A stretch of 64,000 nucleotides of DNA from Planctomycetaceae bacterium (GTDB lineage Bacteria; Planctomycetota; Planctomycetia; Planctomycetales; Planctomycetaceae), in contig JAKFUF010000011.1 in NCBI GenBank assembly GCA_021732845.1, positions 1 to 64,000 on the forward strand, given 5' to 3'. Shown here piece by piece: positions 32,430 to 44,730 of the stretch. The first letter of the stretch is position 1. Every line of letters begins with the position of its first letter. The notes below the pieces were generated by a model. It did not search any database. It had not been told where the DNA came from and was given only the letters and a program-made list of their open reading frames with translations. Position numbers and translations under genes: made by a program.

Positions 32430-33344
32430 ATGGTGATCGGCATCCGACCGACGGTGGATTTCGCCTTCAAACTTGTCTTCGGCAGCCGCAAACACATTGC
32501 CGTCACCATTCATTTTTTGAATGCGATTCTTGGGAAAGAGCGCAGAATCACGAAGGTTGAGATCCTCAACCCGATTTTGGGGCAGGAGTCAGAAAATGAC
32601 AAACTTTCGGTCCTGGATATTCGGGCCACCGATGAGCATGGCCGAAGTTTGAACATCGAGATGCAGACCACTCTGCCGGCTGGAATGGCTCAGCGCCTCG
32701 CCTACTATGTCTCCAACCTGTATGTCGCCCAGATGACAGAGCGGGTGAATTATGTCGAACTCCGCCCGGCCATCAGTATCTGTGTGTTGACGAAGCCGTT
32801 GTTTCCATTGATCCCTCAACTTCACCTCGATTTTCGGCTTCGCGAGACATCTGGCCAACTCCTGACGAACGACCTGCAAATCCATCTGTTGGAGTTGCCG
32901 AAACTGCGGGTCACCGCCGAGAATGTCAGAAGTGCGAGTCCGATTGAACAGTGGGCATTTTTCTTGCAGCATGTGCATGAATTGACCGGCGACGAAGTTG
33001 CACAACTCTTTCCCGACCCCGAATTCGCCGAAGCCGCAGGAGTTCTGGAGATGATCGCGCTCTCACCGGTGCAACAACAGCTCTACGACGACCGCCTCAA
33101 ATTCCAAAAGGACGATGCCGCTCGGTTGGAGGGCGCGCGGCAGGAGGGAATTGTAGAGGGAGAAGCGCGGGGCGAAGCGAAGGGAATCCTGCGGGGTCGC
33201 ATTGCAATCCTTCAAGAGTTGCTTGGCGTGTCTCAGTCCATTCCCGCCGATGGGTCCGATAATGACGAGGCAGAACTGCTGAAGATCGAAGAAGATCTGC
33301 GGAATCAGCTGCGGAATCAGCTGCGGCAGCGTGGCATGGAATAA
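32430..33344 (+). CDS. Rpn-family PD-(D/E)XK recombination-promoting nuclease
   Basis: From the ATG at 32430 (GGAG nine bases upstream) the protein has 304 residues. The N-terminus PTVDFAFKLVFGSRKH and the core VLDIRATDEHGRSLNIEMQ (Asp, then Glu-x-Gln) match the Rpn/PDDEXK_2 family, in which D and E-x-Q/K form the nuclease site. E. coli Rpn proteins promote RecA-independent recombination, and the family is also annotated as putative transposase. A coiled C-terminal part (from RLKFQKDDAARLEG) ends with repeated LRNQ units. A damaged copy of this tail lies directly downstream. Confidence 0.85.
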   Translation: MVIGIRPTVDFAFKLVFGSRKHIAVTIHFLNAILGKERRITKVEILNPILGQESENDKLSVLDIRATDEHGRSLNIEMQTTLPAGMAQRLAYYVSNLYVAQMTERVNYVELRPAISICVLTKPLFPLIPQLHLDFRLRETSGQLLTNDLQIHLLELPKLRVTAENVRSASPIEQWAFFLQHVHELTGDEVAQLFPDPEFAEAAGVLEMIALSPVQQQLYDDRLKFQKDDAARLEGARQEGIVEGEARGEAKGILRGRIAILQELLGVSQSIPADGSDNDEAELLKIEEDLRNQLRNQLRQRGME

Positions 33345-33419
33345 TGCCGCTGTAGCGCATTCAATTGGCGACATCCTTACGATTCTGGATTGTCGAACCA
33401 AGCCGCAGGAGATGTGAAG

Positions 33420-33673
33420 ATGACATCCCCTTTACTTCAGCGATGGCTGGAAACGGCACGCCTCAAATTCCAAAAGGACGAAGCCGCAAGGTTGGAGGGG
33501 CGCGGTTGGAGGGAGAGGCGAAGGGAGTCGCGCGGGGTCGCATCAATCTTCTACAGGAATTGCTTGGTGTGGCTCAATCCACTACCGCTGAACTTTCGGC
33601 GGCTAGTGAAACAGAACTGGTGAAGTTCGAAGAGGATCTGCGGAATCAGCTGCGACAGCGCGGACAAAATTGA
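33420..33673 (+). pseudogene. frameshifted duplicate of the Rpn C-terminal tail
   Basis: Frame one from 33420 reads RLKFQKDEAARLEG, nearly identical to the intact neighbour. After about 33495 the match jumps to another frame: GEAKGVARGRINLLQELLGVAQS, then KFEEDLRNQLRQRG and a stop at 33673. The tail of the nuclease gene was thus copied in tandem and then frameshifted. A further trace (GATGGCTGGAGGCGGCGCGC near 33752) resembles the start of this copy near 33442 (GATGGCTGGAAACGGCACGC), hinting at a third, nearly erased copy. Confidence 0.8.
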
Positions 33674-33773
33674 ACCTGCCGTCGGGTACAACCTCTCAAT
33701 CCTGACTTACTTGACCAAGCCTCGCGAGAAAGTTGAGATCCTATACATCAACGATGGCTGGAGGCGGCGCGCC

Positions 33774-35570
33774 TCACGCCGCCCGGCGCGACAGCCGTTC
33801 GTTCAGAGCCACGGCCACGGCTTGCAGCACGGAAGTCCAATCGCCCCAGCGGGGTTGGCGGAACAGCCGCATGCCGGGGTACCAGGGCGAGTCTTCGCGG
33901 CGCAGCAGCCAGCGCCAGTCGGGCGTGTGGCACAGCAGTGTCCAAGTCGGCACGCCAAGCGCCCCCGCCAGATGAGCGGTTGAGGTGTCCACGGTGATCA
34001 CCAGATCCAGGGCGCTCATCACCGCCGCCGTGTCGGCAAAGTCATGGAGCAGGTGCCCAAGCGGGGTGATTCCCAATCCGGATGTGTCCGGGAACTTCGC
34101 GGGAAGGTCCTTTTGCAGGCTGAACCACCGCACATTCGCTAGGGACTGCAGCGCTGCGAATGCGGAGAGCGGACAAGACCGGACATGGTCCTGCGCCTGG
34201 TGGCTGTTGCCCTGCCACACCAGGCCGATGTGTGTTGCGGTGCCTCCCCGGTTGAGCCGCGCCCTCCATTCCTCCCGCCGCTCGGGATCGGCGGCAATGT
34301 AGGGAATTGTGCCGGGCAACTCCGTGGCTCCCACCCCCAAAATTCCAGGCAGGCTCGGCAGGGGAGCCTCGGCATCAATGTCCGTCGACGGAACTTTTCC
34401 GTAGGTCACGCATTCGTCGGCCGCGGTGGCATCCGCCAGCAGCGACATGGTCGCCGGGGGGAGTTCCAAAACGATCCTTGCTCCAGAGCGACGTTTGGCG
34501 TCATTGACGAACCGCAGAAACTGGAACGTATCGCCGTACCCTTGTTCGGCGTGCAACAACAGGGTTTTGCCCGGCAGTGGCTCACCGTTCCAGCGCGGCA
34601 CCTGAAACTGCCGCAGCGGATGGGCCATGAGTGCCGTGCGGGACTCGTAGGCCGGCCAGCCGGCGGCATAGTCCTCCTGCATCAGGCAGACGGAACCGAA
34701 ATTGAAGCGCGCCAGCGAGAAGTCCGGGTTCAGTTCGGACGCGCGTTCAAAGGCCTGGCGGGCAGACTTCAGGTGATGAGCGGCACGGAGGGCGACGCCC
34801 AGGTTGTTGTGCCCGTCCCACATCTCGGGCTTGATTTCGACCGCCCGGTGGGCGGCAGCCACGGCGTCGTTCGCGCGGCCCTGCCGCTCGTAGATGTACG
34901 ACAGATTGCTGTGGATTTCCGCCAGATTCGGCCGCACCGCCAGAATCTCCCGAAAGACCTGCGCCGACTTGTCCAGAGCGTTTTGACGCAGCAGGGCGAC
35001 ACCCAGTTCGCACTGCGTTTCCAGACGCTCCGATTCTTCCCCCACGGGCGGCAGTTGCAGGGCGGCACGGTAGCACTGGACGGCTCCCGTCCAGTTCCCA
35101 TGCCGGAACAGCAGCCGCCCCAGGGTCACATGCACGATGGCGGCTTCGGGGTCGTGTTCCAGCGTCTGCCGGTAGAGAGCCACGGCGGTCTCGGCACGGC
35201 CCAGCGACTCGGCGATCTCGCCCAAATGGAAGAATGCGGCGGCAAATTGCGGGTCCAGCTTCAGGGCCCGCTCAAACGCCTGAGTCGCCTCGCCCCAGCG
35301 CTCCAGGGCCTGAAAGCCCATTCCCAGATAGTTTTGGACTTCCGGCAGGTCCGGCCGCAGGGCCGCGGCCCGCTCCAGCAACGGCACGCTTGCCGCCGGT
35401 CGGTCGCGGTCGAGTTCGAGCGAGCCAAGGTGGCACAGGACAGCCACATCATCGGCATTGGCTGCCAACACCGCCTGGTAGCCCGTGGCTGCCGCCTCAA
35501 TCTCACCGGCCTCGTGAAGTGCAAACGCCCGCTCGCGGGTGCTGCTCGGCAAGTCTTGACGGTCGTCCAT
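33774..35570 (-). CDS. TPR protein with C-terminal glycosyltransferase-like domain
   Basis: The protein has 598 residues. Residues about 10-310 are some eight or nine TPR repeats (for example RPDLPEVQNYLGMGFQALERWGEA). Residues about 330-590 resemble the glycosyltransferase family 9/41-like domain found after TPRs in bacterial proteins: PLPGKTLLLHAEQGYGDTFQFLRF, HIGLVWQGNSHQAQDHVRSCPL, and the late DLVITVDTSTAHLAGALGVPTW that binds the nucleotide part of the sugar donor. It probably transfers a sugar to protein or polysaccharide; donor and acceptor are unknown. No signal peptide. It stands alone, converging with the Rpn pseudogene. Confidence 0.85.
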   Translation of the reverse strand: MDDRQDLPSSTRERAFALHEAGEIEAAATGYQAVLAANADDVAVLCHLGSLELDRDRPAASVPLLERAAALRPDLPEVQNYLGMGFQALERWGEATQAFERALKLDPQFAAAFFHLGEIAESLGRAETAVALYRQTLEHDPEAAIVHVTLGRLLFRHGNWTGAVQCYRAALQLPPVGEESERLETQCELGVALLRQNALDKSAQVFREILAVRPNLAEIHSNLSYIYERQGRANDAVAAAHRAVEIKPEMWDGHNNLGVALRAAHHLKSARQAFERASELNPDFSLARFNFGSVCLMQEDYAAGWPAYESRTALMAHPLRQFQVPRWNGEPLPGKTLLLHAEQGYGDTFQFLRFVNDAKRRSGARIVLELPPATMSLLADATAADECVTYGKVPSTDIDAEAPLPSLPGILGVGATELPGTIPYIAADPERREEWRARLNRGGTATHIGLVWQGNSHQAQDHVRSCPLSAFAALQSLANVRWFSLQKDLPAKFPDTSGLGITPLGHLLHDFADTAAVMSALDLVITVDTSTAHLAGALGVPTWTLLCHTPDWRWLLRREDSPWYPGMRLFRQPRWGDWTSVLQAVAVALNERLSRRAA

Positions 35571-36074
35571 GACTGTTCGCCTGTAAAAACTGCAACTCTA
35601 TCCCGGATTGGATTGGATCAACCGCGCCATCTTGGCGGCGGATGGTACCACGGGGTGAATTCCGCCGGAATTCCAATCCTGACGTAACTAATCCTGCCCT
35701 GAAAAACTCTCCTTTTGGACATGTCATTCGTGGTTGAAGTGATTCAGGGCAGTGGTCGCGCAGCCTTCACGGTGACTGTTGCGGGCGCATCGCAACTGCC
35801 TCGTGGCCGGGGCAGCCACGGCCGCCACCGAGGCATTCAGATCGGCAACGGGGCAGATCAAGAGCCGCCGCGCATCTGGCACGCTCCTTGCATGCATTCC
35901 CACCGTGGCCCGCATGCCCAATGCGAGCCACTACGCCTGCCGAAACGAAGACCAGGTGCGGCAGGCCGCCGAGGATGATTTGGTTTTGACGCAGTCTGGG
36001 TTTCAGCACCTTCCCCAGACTGTCCTGACTTCCACAGAATGGAAACCGGTCGTCGCGGTGGCACAGGCAGACAA

Positions 36075-36116
36075 AGCCCCAGGCTCCATGAAGATGGAGC
36101 CTGGGGCTGGTTTTTT
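36075..36116 (+). terminator. strong intrinsic terminator with no gene upstream
   Basis: A perfect 14-bp stem (AGCCCCAGGCTCCA, six-base loop, TGGAGCCTGGGGCT) is followed two bases later by TTTTTT. This is the best-formed intrinsic terminator in the window. The nearest plus-strand gene upstream is the Rpn region more than 2.4 kb away, across a minus-strand gene. Confidence 0.88.
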
Positions 36117-36277
36117 GAACAGGGGGAGTCCGCGACCCGTGGCGTGGCGGGACGGCTCTGGTCCTCCAGAGCCACGAGCCAGCGAAGACTCGAGTGTCCG
36201 GTACATTTTGCCAAACATTCGCGAGCGAAAAGACGCTGAAAACGGTTCGTCTCCATTCACCGGCGAGCCACCACGGG

Positions 36278-36339
36278 GCGATCCTCGCCCACCGGACGGC
36301 TTGCGCCGTGCCGCTCAAATGCAAGCGGCAGGGCGCGAG
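36278..36339 (-). repeat. 62-bp dispersed repeat, copy 2
   Basis: Reverse-complement match of 718-779 over the full 62 bases, with the same GAGCGGCACGGCGCAAGCCG core. It lies in intergenic DNA before the efflux operon. Confidence 0.8.
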
Positions 36340-36538
36340 ACGCGTGCGTCGCGGGGAGCCGGCCGGGTCCAACGCGCGCGGATGGTTGGTGGCGCAATTT
36401 GACTAGCCGTGACTAGCCGCAGGCCGGCCTGTGGTGGCGGAGAGAGTGGGGCGAGTGTGAGCCACCAGACCCTGAGTGTCGAGCATCGGCGCGGCCAATT
36501 CGCGGCACTAACTTACGACATTGCAAGCAATGGATAGT

Positions 36539-36575
36539 CCGCCTTGTCTCATCAACTCATGAAGAGACAAGGCGG
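36539..36575. repeat. perfect 12-bp inverted repeat
   Basis: CCGCCTTGTCTC (539-550 of this kilobase) is perfectly complementary to 36564-36575, with a 13-base loop. It lies about 285 bases before the efflux adaptor gene. No T-run follows, so a protein-binding site or RNA structure is as likely as a terminator. Confidence 0.6.
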
Positions 36576-36860
36576 GTGTATTTGGCCCGGTCGCACGCAA
36601 AGATCGGCCCCCGTTCACTCTTCGGCGCAACCTTACATAAACGACAGCTAAATCGTGCTGTCTCAAGTGGTTCCAGTGGAATTACAATTCCTTCAATAAG
36701 GCAGAGACCAGCCTGACTCCACTTTCCTCGGCGGTAAGCTTGGGGAACAATAGGGAGATACACATTGAGCCGTGGCCGACCTTTGTCGATCCCCACCCCA
36801 CACCACGGCAAGGACTCTCCTGAGCCATACTCAGTCACCGCGAGACAGGCACTCATCACG

Positions 36861-38069
36861 ATGAAGACCACCGCGATTTCAGCCATTGCTTTGGCACTGC
36901 TTTCCCTCTCTCTGTCGGGGTGTGAATCGCAGGCCCAGTCTCATGAAGCGACTACCTCTGCGCCGCATGGTGAAGCACACGCCGACGCAGCACACGCTGA
37001 AGGAACGCACGAAGAGGGGGAGCACCAAAAGCACACGATCCTGGTGACGAGCCCGGTCCGTAAGGACATGATCAGCACCCAGCGTTACGTTTGCCAGATC
37101 CACTCCTGCCGGCACATTGAAGTCCGCGCCTTGAAGGGTGGGTATCTGGAAGAGATCCACGTGAAGGAAGGCCAGGCGGTGAAGAAAGGGGAGGTGATGT
37201 TCAAGATCCTCCCGGTCTTGTACCAGGCCAAGCTGGCCTCTGAAGTCGCCGAAGCCCAGCGGATCCAGATCGAACTGAAGAATGCCGAGGACCTGTCGAG
37301 GAAGGGCATCGTTTCGGCTCAAGCCGTCGCCCTGAAGGCCGCGGAACTGGCCAAGGCCAAGGCCAATGTGGCGCTGGCTCAGGCCGAGATGAACTTCGCC
37401 GACGTCAAAGCCCCGTTCGATGGCATCGTCGACCGGCAGAACGCCCAGCTTGGCAGCCTGATCGACGAGGGGGACATGCTCACCACCATGTCCGACAACA
37501 GCCTGATGTGGGTCTACTTCAATGTGCCCGAGTCGGCCTATCTCGCCTACAAGGCCGAGCTTGCCAAGGATCAGGCGGAGAAAGCCGGATCAGGGAGCAG
37601 CAGCGTCAACGATGAGCATCTGCACATCGAACTGCGGCTGGCGAACGGCCAGATCTTCAACCAGCACGGCGAGATCGGGGCGATCGAAGCCGACTTTAAC
37701 AACACGACGGGCAACATCGCCTTCCGGGCGGACTTCCCGAACCCAGAGGGGCTGCTCCGCAACGGCCAGACCGGCACGATCCTGATTCACCGGACGATGA
37801 AGAATGTCGTCGTCATTCCGCAGCGGGCGAAGTTCGACATTCTCGCCAAGCAGTATGTCTTCGTCGTCGACAAGGACAACATCGTCCGCCAGCAGGACAT
37901 CAAGGTAGGCCTCGTCGAGGATGACGTCTTCGTGATCGACGAGGGTCTCGAGGAAAGCGACAAGATTATCCTGGAAGGGATCCGACAGGTGCGTGACGGG
38001 GAGAAGACGGAATACGAATTCCGCGATCCCAAGGAAGTCTTCAAGAGCCTGAAATACCACGCGGAGTAG
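36861..38069 (+). CDS. RND efflux periplasmic adaptor (membrane fusion lipoprotein)
   Basis: From the ATG at 36861 the protein has 402 residues. A lipoprotein signal (ALLSLSLSGC, lipid on Cys about 20) precedes a His-rich acidic stretch (HGEAHADAAHAEGTHEEGEHQKH, in two parts) that might bind metal. The HlyD/AcrA core follows: the lipoyl half GGYLEEIHVKEGQAVKKGEVMFKI, a short helical hairpin, then NAQLGSLIDEGDMLTTMSDNSLMWVYFNVPE and the beta-barrel and membrane-proximal parts. It links the inner-membrane pump to the outer-membrane channel. The pump gene follows 185 bases downstream. The His-rich tail hints at metal, but the pump looks like the drug (HAE1) type. Confidence 0.93.
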   Translation: MKTTAISAIALALLSLSLSGCESQAQSHEATTSAPHGEAHADAAHAEGTHEEGEHQKHTILVTSPVRKDMISTQRYVCQIHSCRHIEVRALKGGYLEEIHVKEGQAVKKGEVMFKILPVLYQAKLASEVAEAQRIQIELKNAEDLSRKGIVSAQAVALKAAELAKAKANVALAQAEMNFADVKAPFDGIVDRQNAQLGSLIDEGDMLTTMSDNSLMWVYFNVPESAYLAYKAELAKDQAEKAGSGSSSVNDEHLHIELRLANGQIFNQHGEIGAIEADFNNTTGNIAFRADFPNPEGLLRNGQTGTILIHRTMKNVVVIPQRAKFDILAKQYVFVVDKDNIVRQQDIKVGLVEDDVFVIDEGLEESDKIILEGIRQVRDGEKTEYEFRDPKEVFKSLKYHAE

Positions 38070-38254
38070 CGTTTCTTGAACAGACCGTCACGGGATGTGC
38101 GCCCATGGTGCGCGCATCCTGGGCGCAGCCTCCGTCGTTGGCATCAAACGCGGCAGGCCATCTGGTCGTTGGAGTGTGGTCAATCAGTCATTGGCCGCGA
38201 ATTCCCAACTTGACCCTCTTTGGGCGCGGCTAGAGCCGCCTTGGGTACCCCATC

Positions 38255-41703
<3,449 letters not shown>

Positions 41704-41707
<4 letters not shown>

Positions 41708-43566
41708 TTCTTTGCTCTGGTTGCCTTGGCGGGCTTCGTCTGCCCGCCAAGGCTTCCAGCCCGTTGAACACTCGTGGCGTGTGAAACCTGTGTGACCGTG
41801 CCGGTGTCAGACTTCCGCGTCCCAGCCGCGGTGCTGGTGGATTTGGGCTTCAGCCTGGTGCCCGGACCGGTCGTGGCTGACGCATAAGTCACACCGCCTG
41901 TGCCTTTTCCGGCCTTGGCTGCAGCTGGCGGTGCCTCGGCTGGGGCCTTCGGATCTGGGATGGCTGGCGGGTTATCTTCCCCTGCCGCCGGGGGTACGGG
42001 CATCGCTGCAGGCGGCACTCCCATTCCAGTTGGCGGGGGCACGGCGACACCACCGTTCTGGACATCGACCGGCGGGCCGATGAATCCAGGATATCCGGCC
42101 ATTGAATCGTCCATCAAGAAGCCACCGCCCAGGGCGCGGTAGGTGTTGACGATGGCCGACAGTTGCTGCTGCTTGGTTTCGATCAGGACGGTGCGGGCGT
42201 CCAGCAGGTCACGCGTGGCCAGCAGGATGTCCAGGTACTCGACTTTCGCAAACTCTTCGGCGATGGGGGCTTTGAACAGGTCGCGGGCCACACTGACCGA
42301 TTCTTCCAGAGCTTTGACCTGCTCCTGCTTGATCGCCACGCTCTGACGGTAGTTTTCCACCTTCGCCAAACCGTTCACGACTTCGGTGAAGGCATTCAGC
42401 ACGGTCCGTTGATAGTCGTAGAGGGCCTGAAGCTGCCGGGCGTTGGCCGACTGGTACTCCGCCCGGATCGCCTTCCGGTTGACCAGTGGCGCGACCAGTC
42501 CGCCGGCGGCGTGGCCGATGAACGCCCCCGGATCAAACAAGTACTTCGGATTGAAGGCCTCAAACCCAACCCCTGCGGTGATGTCGAGTTGTGGATAGAA
42601 GTTGGCGCGGGCCACCAGCACGTCGAGTCCGGCCGCGGACAGTTCGTATTCGGCGGCGCGGACATCGCGGCGGTTTTGCAGGAGCTGTTCGGGAACGCCG
42701 ACATTCAGCACCGTGGAGTCGAGCTTGATGACATCCCACGACTCGCGTTCCACACGCTCGGGGTAGCGTCCGGCCAGAAAGTTGATGCGGTTTTCGGCTT
42801 CGATGATGCTCTGCCGAACGATAAACCGCTGGCTCTCGTTCTTGCGGACTTCCGCCAAAATACGCTGGACACCCAGTTTCGTCTCACGGCCAGCGGCCAG
42901 TTGCCGCGTGGCGACATCCAGGCTTTCCTGCTGAAGCTGGATGGTTTGATCTAGAAACACGAGCCGTTTGTCGAGGGCCGCCAGTTCGTAATAGTTCTCG
43001 GCAATTTCGGCGACGATCCGGGTGATCAGGTAATTCCGCGCTTCGATGGCCTCGCAATAGCGTTGCTGCGCCGCATCCCGGGCATTCCGCAACTGGCGCC
43101 AGATGTCAATCCGCCAAGTGAGATCCGCCGACAGCCGGGTATTGGGAAGCGGGTCCGGGAAATTCCTGCCGTTACCTCTGGGATAGGTAAGCTGATCCTC
43201 CGCGGCACCCAGCGGAGTGAACTTGCTGGTCCGTTCGACCCCGCCGCCGAACCCGCCGGACAGGAACGGCAGGTACGCACCACGCCGGGCCAGAACTTCG
43301 TTGGCCGCGATCTGGACTTCCTCGTTCCGGATCTTCAATTCCTGGTTCTGAGCCAGGCCCTGAGCAATGAGCTGCGTCAGGATCGGCTCATTGAAAAACT
43401 CATCGACGCCGACATGAGCCGAGTTTTGCTCGCTCGTCTTGCCGTTAAAGTCGGCCGGCAGGACGGGCTGCGGGTCGGGGCCGCGGAGGCCCGGCAGACA
43501 GCAGCCGGACAGGCCCAACAGCACAAGGCACGCCAATGCTCTCCTCATTACATGTGGCTTGGACAT
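41704..43566 (-). CDS. outer-membrane efflux channel (TolC/NodT family) with long low-complexity tail
   Basis: From the ATG at 43566 the protein has 620 residues; an ATG six codons later is equally possible. A lipoprotein signal (LVLLGLSGC) precedes the TolC-like body of two repeated helical halves (to about residue 485), including DLTWRIDIWRQLRNARDAAQQ and the second-half GVGFEAFNPKY. The last 130 or so residues are rich in P, A, G, T and K and are not part of the channel fold. This protein forms the outer-membrane duct of the RND system. It is transcribed towards the pump gene, and the stops share four bases (TTAA, 41704-41707), so it needs its own promoter. Confidence 0.93.
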
Positions 43567-44328
43567 GGCGCTGAGGAATAAACTGAATGGTCTGTTCTGG
43601 AGCATCATCGTGCACCCCGCAACTTTCGCCAACTGCCTTAGATGGGGCATGGCGGCGTCATCGCGGTGTCACGATTAGAGCCACAGACCCCCCGTCCCGG
43701 CCGTTGCACTCCGCAAAATCCATCGTAGTCACCCAGATTCAAACGGCGGGGACTGCGAAGAACGGCAAAGTCAAAACCGGCTTCATTGTTATCGGAAGTA
43801 GAATGCGAACAAAACATAAAATCGCTACCACCCCACGCCCGGCTGCTGCGTCACCAGTGCCACAACACTTTGAAGACCGCATGTTTTCCACGTAAAAGAG
43901 GCGTTCTCCGGACCGTTTTCGTTTTGTTACAAAGCATTAAGTGACAACCTTGCCGTGCTGTCGTACAGTCAGGGCACATCATGAAATGACAAAACGGTCA
44001 TCCAACTCATTGCAAATTCCGGTCACAGAGGATGGATGGTTTGGGTGGAGATTGCACGGAAGGCCGCCTGCCCGGATTGCGTCAAGAATGCAGGGCATTT
44101 GACGGGATTGACCGCTAACATTGCATGATTCCGAGACACCTGTCGCATCCGCTCGCTTGCGGTAGGTTTCGTCCGCATAACTTTGGTTGGAATTCTTGGT
44201 CTCGCCCTGAGATAAAGGGCCTGGCACTTCTCTGGATTGCTTCATGCCTTGAAATTCATCATGCCCCGAATGTAACCAGCAGGTGTTGAAGGCGGCGGAG
44301 GCCTACCCCACGAGGACGACCAATATCC
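43567..44328. other. intergenic region with a half copy of the GATTCCGGGACACC palindrome
   Basis: No gene is supported in these 760 bases. Position 44124-44162 (TGCATGATTCCGAGACACCT and following bases) matches one half of the palindromic element at 1736-1814, including the CTGTCGC and CGCTCGC steps. The promoter of the channel gene should lie in the first 100 bases. Confidence 0.55.
44124..44162. repeat. degenerate half copy of the 18-bp-arm palindrome
   Basis: ATGATTCCGAGACACCTGTC here corresponds to GTGATTCCGGGACACCTGTC on the minus strand of the element at 1736-1814, and similarity continues through CGCATCCGCTCGC. The opposite arm is missing. Confidence 0.6.
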
Positions 44329-44661
44329 ATGAATGTTCACCTTCACTTTCCCCCTCACATCGAAAACCTGCTGCTCCGGCGGGCGGCCGTTACTGGTCAG
44401 GATGTGGAATCGTTCGTCACCACGGTTGTCACCGAGCGTCTGACTGAAAAGTTGCAATCCATGCCTTCCCGGTCTCACACCGAATTCATGTCTCAGTTGC
44501 GGCATATCATCGATTTGCATCCTGCTTCAAATGGAGGCATCGACGACAGCCGGGAATCAATTTACGACAGGCAGGGAGAATTGAGAGTGATCTGTGGGCT
44601 GTCGAGGTGTTCAAGAAATCTTTACCCTCAACCTCGGTCTATTTTCTTCGCGGCTCCGTGA
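44329..44661 (+). CDS. antitoxin-like small protein, toxin partner missing
   Basis: The frame encodes 110 residues. The first 40 (MNVHLHFPPHIENLLLRRAA and following) resemble short ribbon-helix-helix-like antitoxin starts. The segment HPASNGGIDDSRESIYDRQGE resembles the usual end of antitoxins of VapBC-type pairs (DDSRESIYAGRGE then stop). Here the stop has slipped out of frame: a TGA occurs one base off immediately after the GE codons, and the protein runs on for 26 unrelated residues. No PIN-domain toxin gene follows. It may be a decaying solitary antitoxin. A GAGGA about 12 bases upstream is a weak ribosome site. Confidence 0.45.
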   Translation: MNVHLHFPPHIENLLLRRAAVTGQDVESFVTTVVTERLTEKLQSMPSRSHTEFMSQLRHIIDLHPASNGGIDDSRESIYDRQGELRVICGLSRCSRNLYPQPRSIFFAAP

Positions 44662-44730
44662 CCTCGACTGGGTCATTACAATTCTGGTGAACTCTCCTCC
44701 GGCAATGCACTCCGTGCGAAGGAGTTGGCG

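Larger units (their letters stand above)
35571..36860. other. 1.3-kb intergenic region with repeats and an orphan terminator
   Basis: No reading frame here resembles a known protein or has a convincing ribosome site. It holds a strong plus-strand terminator (36075-36116), the second copy of a 62-bp dispersed repeat (36278-36339) and a perfect 12-bp inverted repeat (36539-36575). A small RNA ending at the terminator, or remains of deleted genes, would explain it. Confidence 0.6.

Noticed and set aside
35767-36372. 201-codon open frame on the minus strand
   Set aside because: It translates the other copy of the 62-bp repeat and the orphan terminator; no protein signature.
36557-36886. 109-codon open frame on the minus strand before the efflux genes
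   Set aside because: No ribosome site, overlaps the adaptor start antisense, no recognisable domain.
43979-44245. 88-codon open frame on the minus strand
   Set aside because: It includes the degenerate palindrome copy and has no coding-like features.
44662-44730. Search for a PIN-domain toxin after the antitoxin-like gene
   Set aside because: No frame shows the LLDTN-type start or conserved acidic residues before the next gene begins at 44731.
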